In this document: positions 33,801 to 40,526 of the stretch, one piece after another | How the letters are laid out: each line of letters begins with the position of its first letter | How positions within the stretch are numbered: position 1 is the first letter of the stretch | Assembly (NCBI GenBank): GCA_029559035.1 | Contig: JAKQCT010000088.1 | Coordinates: forward strand, 1 to 64,000 | Origin: Acidobacteriota bacterium | Lineage (GTDB): Bacteria; Acidobacteriota; UBA4820 | Direction: 5' to 3' | DNA: 64,000 bases | Made by a program: the position numbers and the translations under genes | The notes under the pieces: generated by a model | What the model was told of the DNA's origin: nothing | Databases searched by the model: none | The model's input: the letters and a program-made list of their open reading frames with translations, nothing else

Positions 33801-35521
33801 CATCGCATAGCTACGTGGTCCGAGCGATAAAGGGCGGCTGCTACGCGAACTCTTCCGCCTCCGCTTTCATAGACGCGAACGATACTCCGGGCGCGCCCTC
33901 CATCACGGGGATAACCGACGATGACCCGTGCGCCCAGAGCGGGATAACGATAAGCTATACGCCAGGCAGCGGAGCGACGAGGCATGACCTCCTCGACGAT
34001 GGAGTGGTGGTCGTCTCTGGATTCGTGTCGGGTTCAACCTACAATCCGGGCGACAAGGCTGAGCACACATACCGCGTAAGGGCCGTTAAAGGGATTTGTA
34101 ATACGGATTCATCTTCGCAGGACGCCACGGACCTGGACGGGTCGCCGGGACAGGCGGTCATAACGGAAGTTTCGGATGTGGATCAATGCTACCAGAACGG
34201 GGTCGCGGTGATATACCAGCCGGGAAGCGGAGCGTCGAGCCACGATCTTTACAGGGACGGGAACCTGGTCGTCGCCGGATATGTCTCGGGCGTCACATAC
34301 GACCCTCAGGACACTGCAAGCCACAATTACCGGATCCGTGCGATCTCAGGTTCATGTTACTCGGTTTCGGCCCTCATGGCGGGAACGGACCTGAACAACG
34401 GGCCTGAAAAGGCTTCCATAACACTCATTTCGGACATCGACAACTGTTCCCAGAGCGGGATCGCGGTTAGCTATACGCCGGCAGGCGGCGCAATCAGCCA
34501 CGACCTTTACAGGGACGGCGCTCTTGTGGTCGAAGGGTACGCGTCCGGCGCGACCTACGATCCGCAGGATGCCTCGAGCCACAATTACAGGATCAGGGCT
34601 TTCGACGGGTCATGTTATTCGGTATCCGATGCCGTGGCGGGAACGGATAACGATAACGGCGTTGCCATTCCCGGTGCGCCTGTGGTCGCGGACATCCACG
34701 CCTGCGCGACGGACGGTGTGACTGTGACATGGGACGCCGTGGCGGGCGCGACAGGTTATGACCTGCGCGTTGACGGAGCGGTCACCTACTCGGACGTTTC
34801 CAGCCCCTACACGCACACGCCGGGAGACAACTCTTCGCACAATTACAAGGTGATGGCGAAGAACGCAGTCTGCACGAGCGACTGGTCCGCGGTGACCGCA
34901 GGAACCGATCTTAACGATTCGCCATCGGCGCCGTCGATAATCTCCGTTGCCGACAACAACCCCGGGATCCTTGACGGGGTAGTCATCACATTTAATCCGG
35001 GGACGCCCGCGACAGCTCATTACCTTTATGTGGACCTTTCGCTCGTTAGCACGAACTTCGTTTCGGGTAGCATCTATGAGCCGGGGAACAGCGAGGTCCA
35101 CAGCTACATGATAAAGACGGTCAACGGAGACTGCAGCGAGGACTCGGCGCCCGTCAACGGACAGGACCTTGCGATCGCGCTTCCTCCCGAGATAGCGCCG
35201 GGAGACACCTTCGAGACCGCCCAGGTCTGGAGCGCGGATAAAAACACCCAGAGCTGGCCTGCAGCGGCTGAAGCGGATGGCTATTATCTCTACCGCATCA
35301 GGAAATCTGATCTCGGCAACCTGCAGGATTCGACGGACGAAGGATGCATCAGGGACCTCGGGGCCGCTTACAGCTACGACTGTTCGTCAGATGATCCGAG
35401 CGGGCTCCCGAACAGGATCTATTACTACCTTGTGACGGGATACAACGCGGCAGGGGAAGGTCCGGCCGGCGAGGGGACAGGGTTCACGAGGGACCTGTCA
35501 AGCACCAACCCGTGCAATTAG
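27809..35521 (+). CDS. Giant secreted Asp-box propeller / IPT / multi-repeat protein, paralog 4
   Basis: The largest paralog, 2570 aa. The signal peptide is MRKKTLLGVLAVVVLFACCA...YA; the ATG has a GGAG site. Layout: Asp-box propeller (~25-940; SDRGENW, TDAGNSW, SDRGESF), PPC-like half (~953-1043), jelly-roll J-type domain (~1043-1201), second PPC half GYWYIGIRG (~1203-1232), DPRAPVGTATWG (~1256), GDKGKNW Asp-box, IPT/TIG (~1442-1544), four FN3-like repeats of ~99 aa (1545-1941), six ~86-aa repeats (1942-2457) and the shared C-terminal domain (2458-2570), ending NPCN. It differs from the other paralogs mainly in repeat number. The stop codon overlaps the stop of the convergent cyclase gene. 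Function unknown; a long stalk presenting a propeller away from the cell is a reasonable inference. Confidence 0.85.
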   Translation: MRKKTLLGVLAVVVLFACCASLYAQTGTEAWTRIGRGISSSHDGYITALAVSPSYEQDKTLYIGIKNAGLWRSSDRGENWSQCAAVPCDSTVAGIALPRDYNYNLTGKPAFAVTEEGFFYRTTDDFVNSTDTRDFDSPCSAVIAGGLTVFDSMVYVGTKGGGVWRNTYGGAGTNWDFIGIDGAGEICLSLTITSAATQVLWGVFWDPAFGGRIYSYSGSGQSWTNRTPTDLVSQVVFHIRASWVNSSYMWAGTADRGMWRSVDGGINWTAACDGSSTGGVTYAVRAVTESPAAATTNEIWEGTDSGLRSSTNYGASCADSVPKSGVTCIDFAPGFDTGGNYCEAFVGTSSGLYRIQCAGTAIPENKSPVVVDGSCVAMAHDGKGYFMGSLSGGLFKAVPGRTNMVQYNNFPNGLTPSIVGICLHPDYNEEETECGDPNTLFVAANFPDSPLDNGVYKSTDAGNSWTKMIGEQWPSTEIYLRDLAISPGYDDNALPDGMLFAATSDYLYRWSPSSGWTRCGYDQGLTDIYFVEVAPTFNGNADATCPEYSGYSGYPCKTVWVGAKDGYAETRLWYSFNRGGTFTMAMPTNCGTVPASCPLDVTGITFPSDFGVQDSSLNHAVFASSSTRGVLRSLTFLWAGTSWSPWATGLPTPLNALDITSDPDWVREAGGTSNAVLLCAVPSATNPGEAGVYECTTGNGTSSWNRIIDGHALSVDYETRSPGYPSLKAMAGFRRDPLIGPDSNYGAYYLDNLAPSATPNTYNFTGYYSLPDDVFSTVVHERDTDYVFSSSPSMGVFVSSDRGESFRPWNAGAGGTAGPCRLTNGYGITMLAGRRGTNLDAFWVGTRDGIKARYTYTDTSGIVHLDHESDSTTPPPSLWKHSYLTGLSTPTSGYWERLEVVPGSGTTLPVWAVSPYRYGYSGDEQGFANLQAGTYDGWTIQTSGLVSTNSKGVRTGYDGAGALKTITSGQIINGSIKQGAWDYYRINVTSSPNDLQVLMDDLDDGGSQNPDLYVRFAASPSETLYDYRPYVNGDESVCVTRFYDFIFEKTWGPYGNNPPAGWTITKPASDTTWDTNNWHAVSGTFQAKVIGDPSKAMNEWLITPSFNIPASSENGIEVRINHFFNKPSGTVTHGYTCIWSDQYPEWIVLDDHTDDMFADRSKSIPIPSSYKGNTNVKIAFQYVDSTPTALRFWAINSVEVGGLLTGYWYIGIRGNSTTAGEYSLTARINSGCTQSFANFGEPNKDPDTGVRFSAPDPRAPVGTATWGTVNGTGVYRGTGTATVNWTPSGSQPTNASAQTILQMSDLTLVVGCDASGSSDRGIFYSPAPDEGETAWYEAHAVAGGDASSKNYVDLLEASNGDILIACDDSDTEVGGVWLSGDKGKNWMNISSGFDSSSQALSDIVADNGSPVAYYASTAGTGDESSEDATGLYTRTVTASPYPDVTGINPTTGPDSGGTSVTITGTGFSNSCPTGYSANCPHASPVVIFGSNDGTTAYEVAGTWVSASSITCVSPAHEAGLVSVKVRNPDTRQSAAGMGFTYNFTCQAPSGMANNTAIDDDACGDTGVVINWSSPSDWGDGGSGTRTYDVLRDEVVISSGLSEGTLSHDDATGVNGTSYTYKVRANNGCGQSYTTAGASTADAVPSAPSWTFNNTASDLSGCSDTGVRVQWNGPSDWGDGGSGTRTYDVLRDGAAIASGLSSSTSSYTDTTGINGTTYTYKVRANNGCSLSTETTGATGADNVGSAPSGMANNTAADVDACADSGVKIDWNDPAEWGDNGVGTRSFVIYRGASSIQTLSASVHTYTDTTGIDGTSYLYRVRAVNGCSLGTLTTGVNASDTVGASPSGFSNNTAADIDACADSGVKIDWTAPSDWGDNGSGTRSFEVLRNGTTIVSGLSAATLTYTDNTGTNGTSYPYTVKAINGCSLNSVTTGASASDEVPPGEPSITNITDDDACAQSGIKVTFTAGSGATSHDLYRDGTSVVTGYTSGATYNPGDTSSHSYVVRAIKGGCYANSSASAFIDANDTPGAPSITGITDDDPCAQSGITISYTPGSGATRHDLLDDGVVVVSGFVSGSTYNPGDKAEHTYRVRAVKGICNTDSSSQDATDLDGSPGQAVITEVSDVDQCYQNGVAVIYQPGSGASSHDLYRDGNLVVAGYVSGVTYDPQDTASHNYRIRAISGSCYSVSALMAGTDLNNGPEKASITLISDIDNCSQSGIAVSYTPAGGAISHDLYRDGALVVEGYASGATYDPQDASSHNYRIRAFDGSCYSVSDAVAGTDNDNGVAIPGAPVVADIHACATDGVTVTWDAVAGATGYDLRVDGAVTYSDVSSPYTHTPGDNSSHNYKVMAKNAVCTSDWSAVTAGTDLNDSPSAPSIISVADNNPGILDGVVITFNPGTPATAHYLYVDLSLVSTNFVSGSIYEPGNSEVHSYMIKTVNGDCSEDSAPVNGQDLAIALPPEIAPGDTFETAQVWSADKNTQSWPAAAEADGYYLYRIRKSDLGNLQDSTDEGCIRDLGAAYSYDCSSDDPSGLPNRIYYYLVTGYNAAGEGPAGEGTGFTRDLSSTNPCN
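32441..33631 (+). repeat. Four tandem ~99-residue FN3-like repeats in giant protein 4
   Basis: The stretch is 1191 bases, 397 codons, about four units of 99. Each unit has (S/A)PSG..NNTA.D...C.D(T/S)GV...W, then (D/E)WGD.G.GTR(T/S), and ends with a T.G.NGT.Y.Y.V(R/K)A.NGC block. Paralogs 1, 2 and 3 have only one such unit. Confidence 0.88.
33632..35179 (+). repeat. Six tandem 86-residue Ig-like repeats in giant protein 4
   Basis: The stretch is 1548 bases, 516 codons, exactly six times 86. The units carry the same SHDLYRDG and (P.D)..SH.Y.(I/V)RA signature as the five repeats in paralog 1. The fifth unit (VVADIHACATDGVTVTWD) corresponds to the odd third unit of paralog 1. Confidence 0.88.
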
Positions 35522-38500
35522 CGTTTTTTAAAGGGTTTTTTTTCAAGGCGGGTTTTGAGCCCGCCTTTTTGAGGAATCGGGTTCGCGGGTATCGTTCCTC
35601 TGATCGCGGCGGCTATGTCACCGTCTTTGATGACGCATTCCCATATCCTATCGTCCGAATGTATTCTGGCGAAGTAGAGCCTGTCCAGAAGCAGTTTTCT
35701 TATCTTTTGCGCTTTGCGCGTCTTACCTGCCTTGAAGTTTTGCCTCCAGAGGATGGCGAGGATCCGAAGGCCGAATATCCCTCCGGGCGACTTTGACAAC
35801 AATCTCATGGGATTATAAGGCGGTTCGAGATCCTTGGAGAGATAAGCCCAGGTCCATTTGATTTGGAGATCATAGCGAAGTTCGGAATGATTGAATTTCA
35901 GAAATTCATATAAGACTTCGAGGGTCCGATGGTCCATATTTTCAAGCCAAAGAATAAATGAGCCGTCAAGATCTTGTTTTTTATCGACTACGCTTGGATC
36001 AAGGACGGATATCAAAGCCTTTGGTAAGCCCAAAGAACAGGCGGTTCTGAATAAAATGTCTTTACCTCCCCATTTATGCTGAAAGACGTTGAATCTTTCT
36101 TCGGCCCTTAAGAATTTCAACAGGCGCAAATACTCAAGTTTTGATGAAAAAGATTCATAGTGACAGCCGATCATTTCAAGATGAGAAACTGACTCAGATA
36201 TGTTCTTAAGGGATTCTGCGAACATGAGTTCTTCAAATTCTGATACTCCGAGAATCACTTGGGACATTCCTTCAAAATATGGCTTTTGGTAAATCGTGGA
36301 AATATGGAAGGCTTTTTTTGACAACCGAATAGCTTCTGATGTTTTGCCTTTTGCCCATAAAGAAAGTGAATAAGGTTCCAAAATATCCAAGATTAAATCT
36401 CTTTGGGACAACGCTTCAGAGATCATCATTGCTTTTCTGGCGTTCATAATGGATTTGCTGAAACAGCCCATCTCGTAAAGGGTTGTGATCATATTACAGT
36501 AGACAGCGGTTTTTCTTGAAAAAAGCTTCCATTTTGTTATGCTTCTTAGTGCCTTGCTGTAATACAGAAGAGCTTTATCACGATCATTATTGAATCTTGA
36601 AATCAGTCCCAGGTTCATTAGAGCGACAACCTTGAATACTGAAATATCTTTATATTTCGGAAGCGCCAGCAATATTTCAAGTGACTTTTTGCCTTCTTCA
36701 TGTCTTCCTGTCGGTCCGTAGACCCTGCCTACGAGATTCAACAAAGCCCTTGCCATTCCCAAATGATCGTTGTTTTCTGTCGCAATTTTCAACGATTGAA
36801 TTAAATTATCTTCAGCTTTTTGAACATCTCTTTCTCTGATGTTCTTTTCCGATTCGAGATTGTAAAGGCTGGACAGTGACCGGGGATCCATGTTTTCTTT
36901 CAGGGGCCAGAGTTTTTCCAGAAGGGCGGTCATCTCGTTGAATTTTCCTATGCCTAGATAGATATCCATCAGAGAAAAGGTGTCCTTGAAGTAATCCGCG
37001 GATATCGCGTCATTCTGAAAAATAAAATCAAAATGTTTCATCGCACTGATATTGTCATATTTCTCGAGGTAATACCTTCCCGCCAGCCTGTGAAACTTTA
37101 CTGCGTTGTCGCGGTCGCCTGCTTTTTCCGAGTGGTGGGCGAGGTAGGGGAGCAGTGACGGCTTTCCATCGCCCTCGATCTCGAGAAGCTTGTTGAAAAT
37201 GTTCTTGTGGAGGTCTCTCTTCAACGAGAATGGTGCAAGGTTGTAGATCGCTTCGTAGAGCAAGGTGTCGGAAAAGACCAGATAAGGCCTTTTGCCCGAT
37301 TCGTCGATCCTTATAAAACCTTTCCCGGAAAGCTCTCCGGACATTTCCCTTATCTCTTTTTCCCGGAACGAGCCCAGCTTATCCACAAGGTTGACCGACA
37401 CGTTCGTCCCGAAAACGGAGGCCTCGAAGAGCATCTGCTTCTGCCTGACCTCGAGCCTGTCGAATTCCTTGAGGTAGATCGCTTCTAGGCTGTCGGGGAA
37501 CTGAGTCCTGAAAAGCCTGTCCTCGTCGACATAGGATACGCCGTCTTTCTCCGAGATCAGCCCCTCTCCATTCATCGACGCGACCAGGGCCGTTATCAGT
37601 CTCGGGTTCCCCTTGGATTTTTCTTCCAGGAACTTGAGGACGGGATCGCTGGCGGATCTGATCCTGAACTCTTCCGAGATGAATTCCCGAAGGTGTTCCC
37701 TCTCCAGGGGCGGAAGTTCGACGACCCTCCTGAAGATCTCGAAGGTTGCCGAACCGGTTATCTCCATTCTCGAGAACGCCGCCACGTCGAGAAGCTTCTT
37801 TTCGCTGTTGCTTACGGCGTAGGATAAAAAGTCGAGGGACGCCTGGTCGGCGAAAGAGAGGTTGTCGATGATGAAGACCGTGTCCTCGATGTTAGCGAAG
37901 AGGGCGAGCAGCATCGAGTAGGCGATGTCCCTCCTGTCCTTCGGCCCCAGTTTCTCGAGCGACTTGTCCGCCGTCTCTTCATAGCCGAAGTAAGGCAGAA
38001 GAAGAGGGGCGAACTCCCTCGAAACCGAGGGGATCAACGGCAGGAGTTTTGGAAGGTCGCCGGCAGATTTGATCTCGAATACTTTTTTCAAAAGCCGAGA
38101 AAAGAGGGAAAAGAACATGTCTCTGGAAAAGGGTTGCAGCTCTATCCTTTGGACGCCGTATTCTCGCGCTCTCGCTTCTCTGAACAGCCAGTCAGCCATC
38201 GCGCTTTTTCCGCTGCCGATCTCTCCAAGCACGGCAAGGGGGACGCGGTCTTCCGAAAGGAGCCACTCCTTGATCTCCTGCTGGAGGGCCTCCCTTCCGT
38301 ACAGCTTCCTGCCTCCCGTCTCCCTTGTTTCTTCCCTGACCGACGCAGGTTCGAATATCCTTATGAGCCCCGACTTCCCTTTGACGGAGATCTCGCCCCT
38401 ATCCCTGAAAACCACGGCTCCCGATGCTTTCTCATGGGTCGGCTGATCGGCGATGACCTCGCCGGGCTTCGCGTAGCCCATCAGCCTCGCCGAAAGGTTT

Positions 38501-39585
38501 ATCCCGTCGCCCATCACCGTGAACTCCCTCCTGGAAGGGGAGCCGAGCGGCCCGGAGAAAAGGTGCGAGGAAGTGAGCCCCATCCGCAGGGAGCCGCGGT
38601 TGCCTTCCAGCGCCATTATTTCAAGCGCCGCCCTGACGGCCATTTCTTCCCTGTTCTCGCACGCGACCGGCGCCCCGAAAAGGATCACCGCCTTCGCGCC
38701 CTTGTCTCCGAAGTCCAGCTTGTTCAGAATGCCGCCGTATTTCTTCACTATGGAAAGCGTCTCTTCGTAACGGTGAGACAAGCTTGAATGTATCTCATCC
38801 GCGCTGCCCGACGGTGTCGGGAACGAGAGGAATATGACGGTCGTTCCTCTGTGTTCTCCCATGACGCCAGGCTGGGCCTGGTCGATCATGTAAGGAGGCA
38901 GGAACTCAGCGGGGTCGAAATCCTTGGCTTTCGAGGCGGAAGGCTTGCGGGAAGGGGGGGGCAGGGGGATTCCCGCTACGAGAGAAAATCCTTCTCCTCT
39001 TGAGCTTGTTTCGAAAGCTCCCGGAACCTTGACTGAAGGCGAAACGACGAGGTCCCCCCGTTGCGCGTGATGTTCGGCGTCGGCGGAAGCGTCGAGCGGC
39101 TCCCCCAGGGCGTAGTAATCGGCTCCGCCCGGCGGTCCGACCACGCCTATCTGGACCGGGCCGGCCGCGCATCCGATCTTCATCGCAAGTTCGAAATCTC
39201 CCGCCCTGCTTTCCACCTTCGAATATTCTTTCATTTTTTCGAGCATGGCGATGCCGCAGGAGACCGCTGACGGTCCTTCCTCGTCCGGGAAGAATACAGT
39301 CATGGCGTCGCCGGCGAACCTGAGAACGTCGCCGCCGTATCTGTCGGTAATTTCTATCATGGATGTGAAATGGCGGTTCAGGATCCTCGTCAGCTCCTCG
39401 CTGCCCTCCCTTCCGAGGACCAGGAGGGCTTCGGTCAGCGGCGTGAACCCCGCGACGTCGGCGAAAAGGACCGAACCATTCCGGACGTCGTATTTCCTCG
39501 TGCCCTCCGCGAGAAGGGCGATGATCGACGCAGGTACGAAAGAAAGGGAGCGCTGGTTTCTTCCCATGAGGAACAAGTTTATCAC
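35518..39585 (-). CDS. Tandem class III nucleotidyl cyclase with NTPase and TPR regions (soluble-adenylyl-cyclase-like)
   Basis: A 1355-aa cytoplasmic protein. Cyclase domain C1 (~30-190) keeps both metal-binding Asp (FAD43VAGFT and FAGD93A) but has lost the second half of a catalytic site. Domain C2 (~235-415) has LNKLDFGDKGA and, around residues 355-370, VMGDGINLSAR with the Asn and Arg that stabilise the transition state, so one composite active site is expected, as in mammalian soluble adenylyl cyclase. The Lys that selects ATP in that enzyme is Arg89 here (VLRFAGD). Next come an AAA/STAND-type NTPase with Walker A GEIGSGKSA (~453) and a TPR-like helical region (~860-1250). It is probably a sensor that makes cAMP. 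The GTG at 39585 and an ATG six codons later are both possible starts; neither has a clear ribosome binding site. The TPR part is richer in AT than the rest. Confidence 0.85.
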   Translation of the reverse strand: MINLFLMGRNQRSLSFVPASIIALLAEGTRKYDVRNGSVLFADVAGFTPLTEALLVLGREGSEELTRILNRHFTSMIEITDRYGGDVLRFAGDAMTVFFPDEEGPSAVSCGIAMLEKMKEYSKVESRAGDFELAMKIGCAAGPVQIGVVGPPGGADYYALGEPLDASADAEHHAQRGDLVVSPSVKVPGAFETSSRGEGFSLVAGIPLPPPSRKPSASKAKDFDPAEFLPPYMIDQAQPGVMGEHRGTTVIFLSFPTPSGSADEIHSSLSHRYEETLSIVKKYGGILNKLDFGDKGAKAVILFGAPVACENREEMAVRAALEIMALEGNRGSLRMGLTSSHLFSGPLGSPSRREFTVMGDGINLSARLMGYAKPGEVIADQPTHEKASGAVVFRDRGEISVKGKSGLIRIFEPASVREETRETGGRKLYGREALQQEIKEWLLSEDRVPLAVLGEIGSGKSAMADWLFREARAREYGVQRIELQPFSRDMFFSLFSRLLKKVFEIKSAGDLPKLLPLIPSVSREFAPLLLPYFGYEETADKSLEKLGPKDRRDIAYSMLLALFANIEDTVFIIDNLSFADQASLDFLSYAVSNSEKKLLDVAAFSRMEITGSATFEIFRRVVELPPLEREHLREFISEEFRIRSASDPVLKFLEEKSKGNPRLITALVASMNGEGLISEKDGVSYVDEDRLFRTQFPDSLEAIYLKEFDRLEVRQKQMLFEASVFGTNVSVNLVDKLGSFREKEIREMSGELSGKGFIRIDESGKRPYLVFSDTLLYEAIYNLAPFSLKRDLHKNIFNKLLEIEGDGKPSLLPYLAHHSEKAGDRDNAVKFHRLAGRYYLEKYDNISAMKHFDFIFQNDAISADYFKDTFSLMDIYLGIGKFNEMTALLEKLWPLKENMDPRSLSSLYNLESEKNIRERDVQKAEDNLIQSLKIATENNDHLGMARALLNLVGRVYGPTGRHEEGKKSLEILLALPKYKDISVFKVVALMNLGLISRFNNDRDKALLYYSKALRSITKWKLFSRKTAVYCNMITTLYEMGCFSKSIMNARKAMMISEALSQRDLILDILEPYSLSLWAKGKTSEAIRLSKKAFHISTIYQKPYFEGMSQVILGVSEFEELMFAESLKNISESVSHLEMIGCHYESFSSKLEYLRLLKFLRAEERFNVFQHKWGGKDILFRTACSLGLPKALISVLDPSVVDKKQDLDGSFILWLENMDHRTLEVLYEFLKFNHSELRYDLQIKWTWAYLSKDLEPPYNPMRLLSKSPGGIFGLRILAILWRQNFKAGKTRKAQKIRKLLLDRLYFARIHSDDRIWECVIKDGDIAAAIRGTIPANPIPQKGGLKTRLEKKPFKKR
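35545..35570 (+). terminator. Intrinsic terminator of giant gene 4, inside the cyclase coding region
   Basis: A stem AAGGCGGG / CCCGCCTT with a 7-base loop and five T. It uses the same core as the terminators at 22171 and 27650, but lies within the last codons of the convergent cyclase gene. Confidence 0.8.
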
Positions 39586-39670
39586 GAAAAGTCACGGGCT
39601 GGGGACAGCGGGAAGGGCAGGGCGTTGACCGCCTTGATTTGGGTGTCTTTGTCTGATAACATCTGACGCG

Positions 39671-40189
39671 ATGGGTCTTTATTCCGGAAATGACGGCAGG
39701 TTCGGAACGCTTCCTCCGGTATTCCGGGAGGTTCAGAACCTAAGGAGCGTCCCGATAGCGATACCCGCTCTTCTCGCACTGGCCGTGGTTTTCGCGGCCG
39801 CGGCATCCGAGGGGTACAGGGCCTTCACGACGGGCAAGTCTTTTACACCTGCAGCGGTCCTCCTGGCGGCACTCGGGATTCTTTTCTCGCTTCTTTTTTA
39901 CGCCAGGCTCGAGATAGAGGTCAACCAGGTCTGCCTGCGCTACAGGTTCTTCCCTTTCCTTCCTTTCTGGAGGGAGTTCCAGCTTTCTTCAATTGAATCG
40001 GCCGAGGCCGTCAGGTACAGGCCTATTCTCGAGTTCGGAGGCTGGGGGATAAGGTACGGAAAAGGCATGTGGGCTTATACGATGTCGGGAAAGGACGGCG
40101 TGGTGGTCCGTCTCCGCGGGGGTAAAACTTTCATGCTCGGGACGAGACATCCGGACAAGCTGGAAAAGTTCATAAGGACGCCGTCATGA
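39671..40189 (+). CDS. Two-helix membrane protein with PH-like C-terminal part, unknown function
   Basis: A 172-aa protein I do not recognise by name. Two hydrophobic helices span about residues 35-55 and 62-80, joined by a short polar loop. The following ~90 residues are rich in beta-strand and carry SSIESAEAVRYRPI, GGWGIRYGKGMWAYTMSG and GVVVRLRGGKTFMLGTRHPDKL, a pattern seen in small bacterial PH-like membrane proteins. No catalytic motif is visible. The ATG lacks a clear ribosome binding site. The stop overlaps the next start by four bases (ATGA), so it is coupled to the Smr gene. Confidence 0.65.
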   Translation: MGLYSGNDGRFGTLPPVFREVQNLRSVPIAIPALLALAVVFAAAASEGYRAFTTGKSFTPAAVLLAALGILFSLLFYARLEIEVNQVCLRYRFFPFLPFWREFQLSSIESAEAVRYRPILEFGGWGIRYGKGMWAYTMSGKDGVVVRLRGGKTFMLGTRHPDKLEKFIRTPS

Positions 40190-40473
40190 CGGAAACACCC
40201 GTCACGATCCCGATCGAGGGCGTCCTGGACCTTCACACATTCGATCCCAAGGAAGTCAAGGACCTGATACCCGAATACCTGCGGTTGTGCAGAGAGAAGG
40301 GTATGACAGAGGTGAGGATAATACACGGGAAGGGCTCGGGATCGCTCAAAGCCACAGTGCTCGCACTGGTTGCCCGGATCCCTTTCGTGGCGGAGACCAG
40401 GGACGCAGGCCCCGCCGAAGGAGGATGGGGGGCTACAATCGTTTGCCTGCGACAGAGATGCGGAAATCCTTGA
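40186..40473 (+). CDS. Small Smr-domain protein
   Basis: A 95-aa stand-alone Smr domain (the C-terminal domain of MutS2). The motifs are LDLHTFDPKEVKD near the start (the family LDLHG variant), then VRIIHGKGSGSLKATV (the HGxGxGxL motif) and a C-terminal WGATIVCL strand. Smr domains bind DNA or RNA branch or cleavage sites, and some are endonucleases. Here HTF replaces the usual HG after the LDL, so nuclease activity is uncertain. It overlaps the upstream gene by ATGA. Confidence 0.85.
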   Translation: MTETPVTIPIEGVLDLHTFDPKEVKDLIPEYLRLCREKGMTEVRIIHGKGSGSLKATVLALVARIPFVAETRDAGPAEGGWGATIVCLRQRCGNP

Positions 40474-40497
40474 TTCTTTCAATTAAAATGGTAGAAT
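40470..40497 (+). promoter_or_regulatory. Probable promoter of the RRM protein gene
   Basis: TTGATT (40470-40475), 16 bases, TAGAAT (40492-40497), about 30 bases before the GTG start. The -35 box overlaps the stop codon of the Smr gene. Confidence 0.5.
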
Positions 40498-40526
40498 CAT
40501 ATCTTTTATGGAGGTGAAAAAGAACC

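Noticed and set aside
32441-35179. Possible CRISPR or satellite repeat array
   Set aside because: The periodicity is in the protein (99 and 86 residues), units are diverged at DNA level, and there are no short identical repeats with unique spacers.
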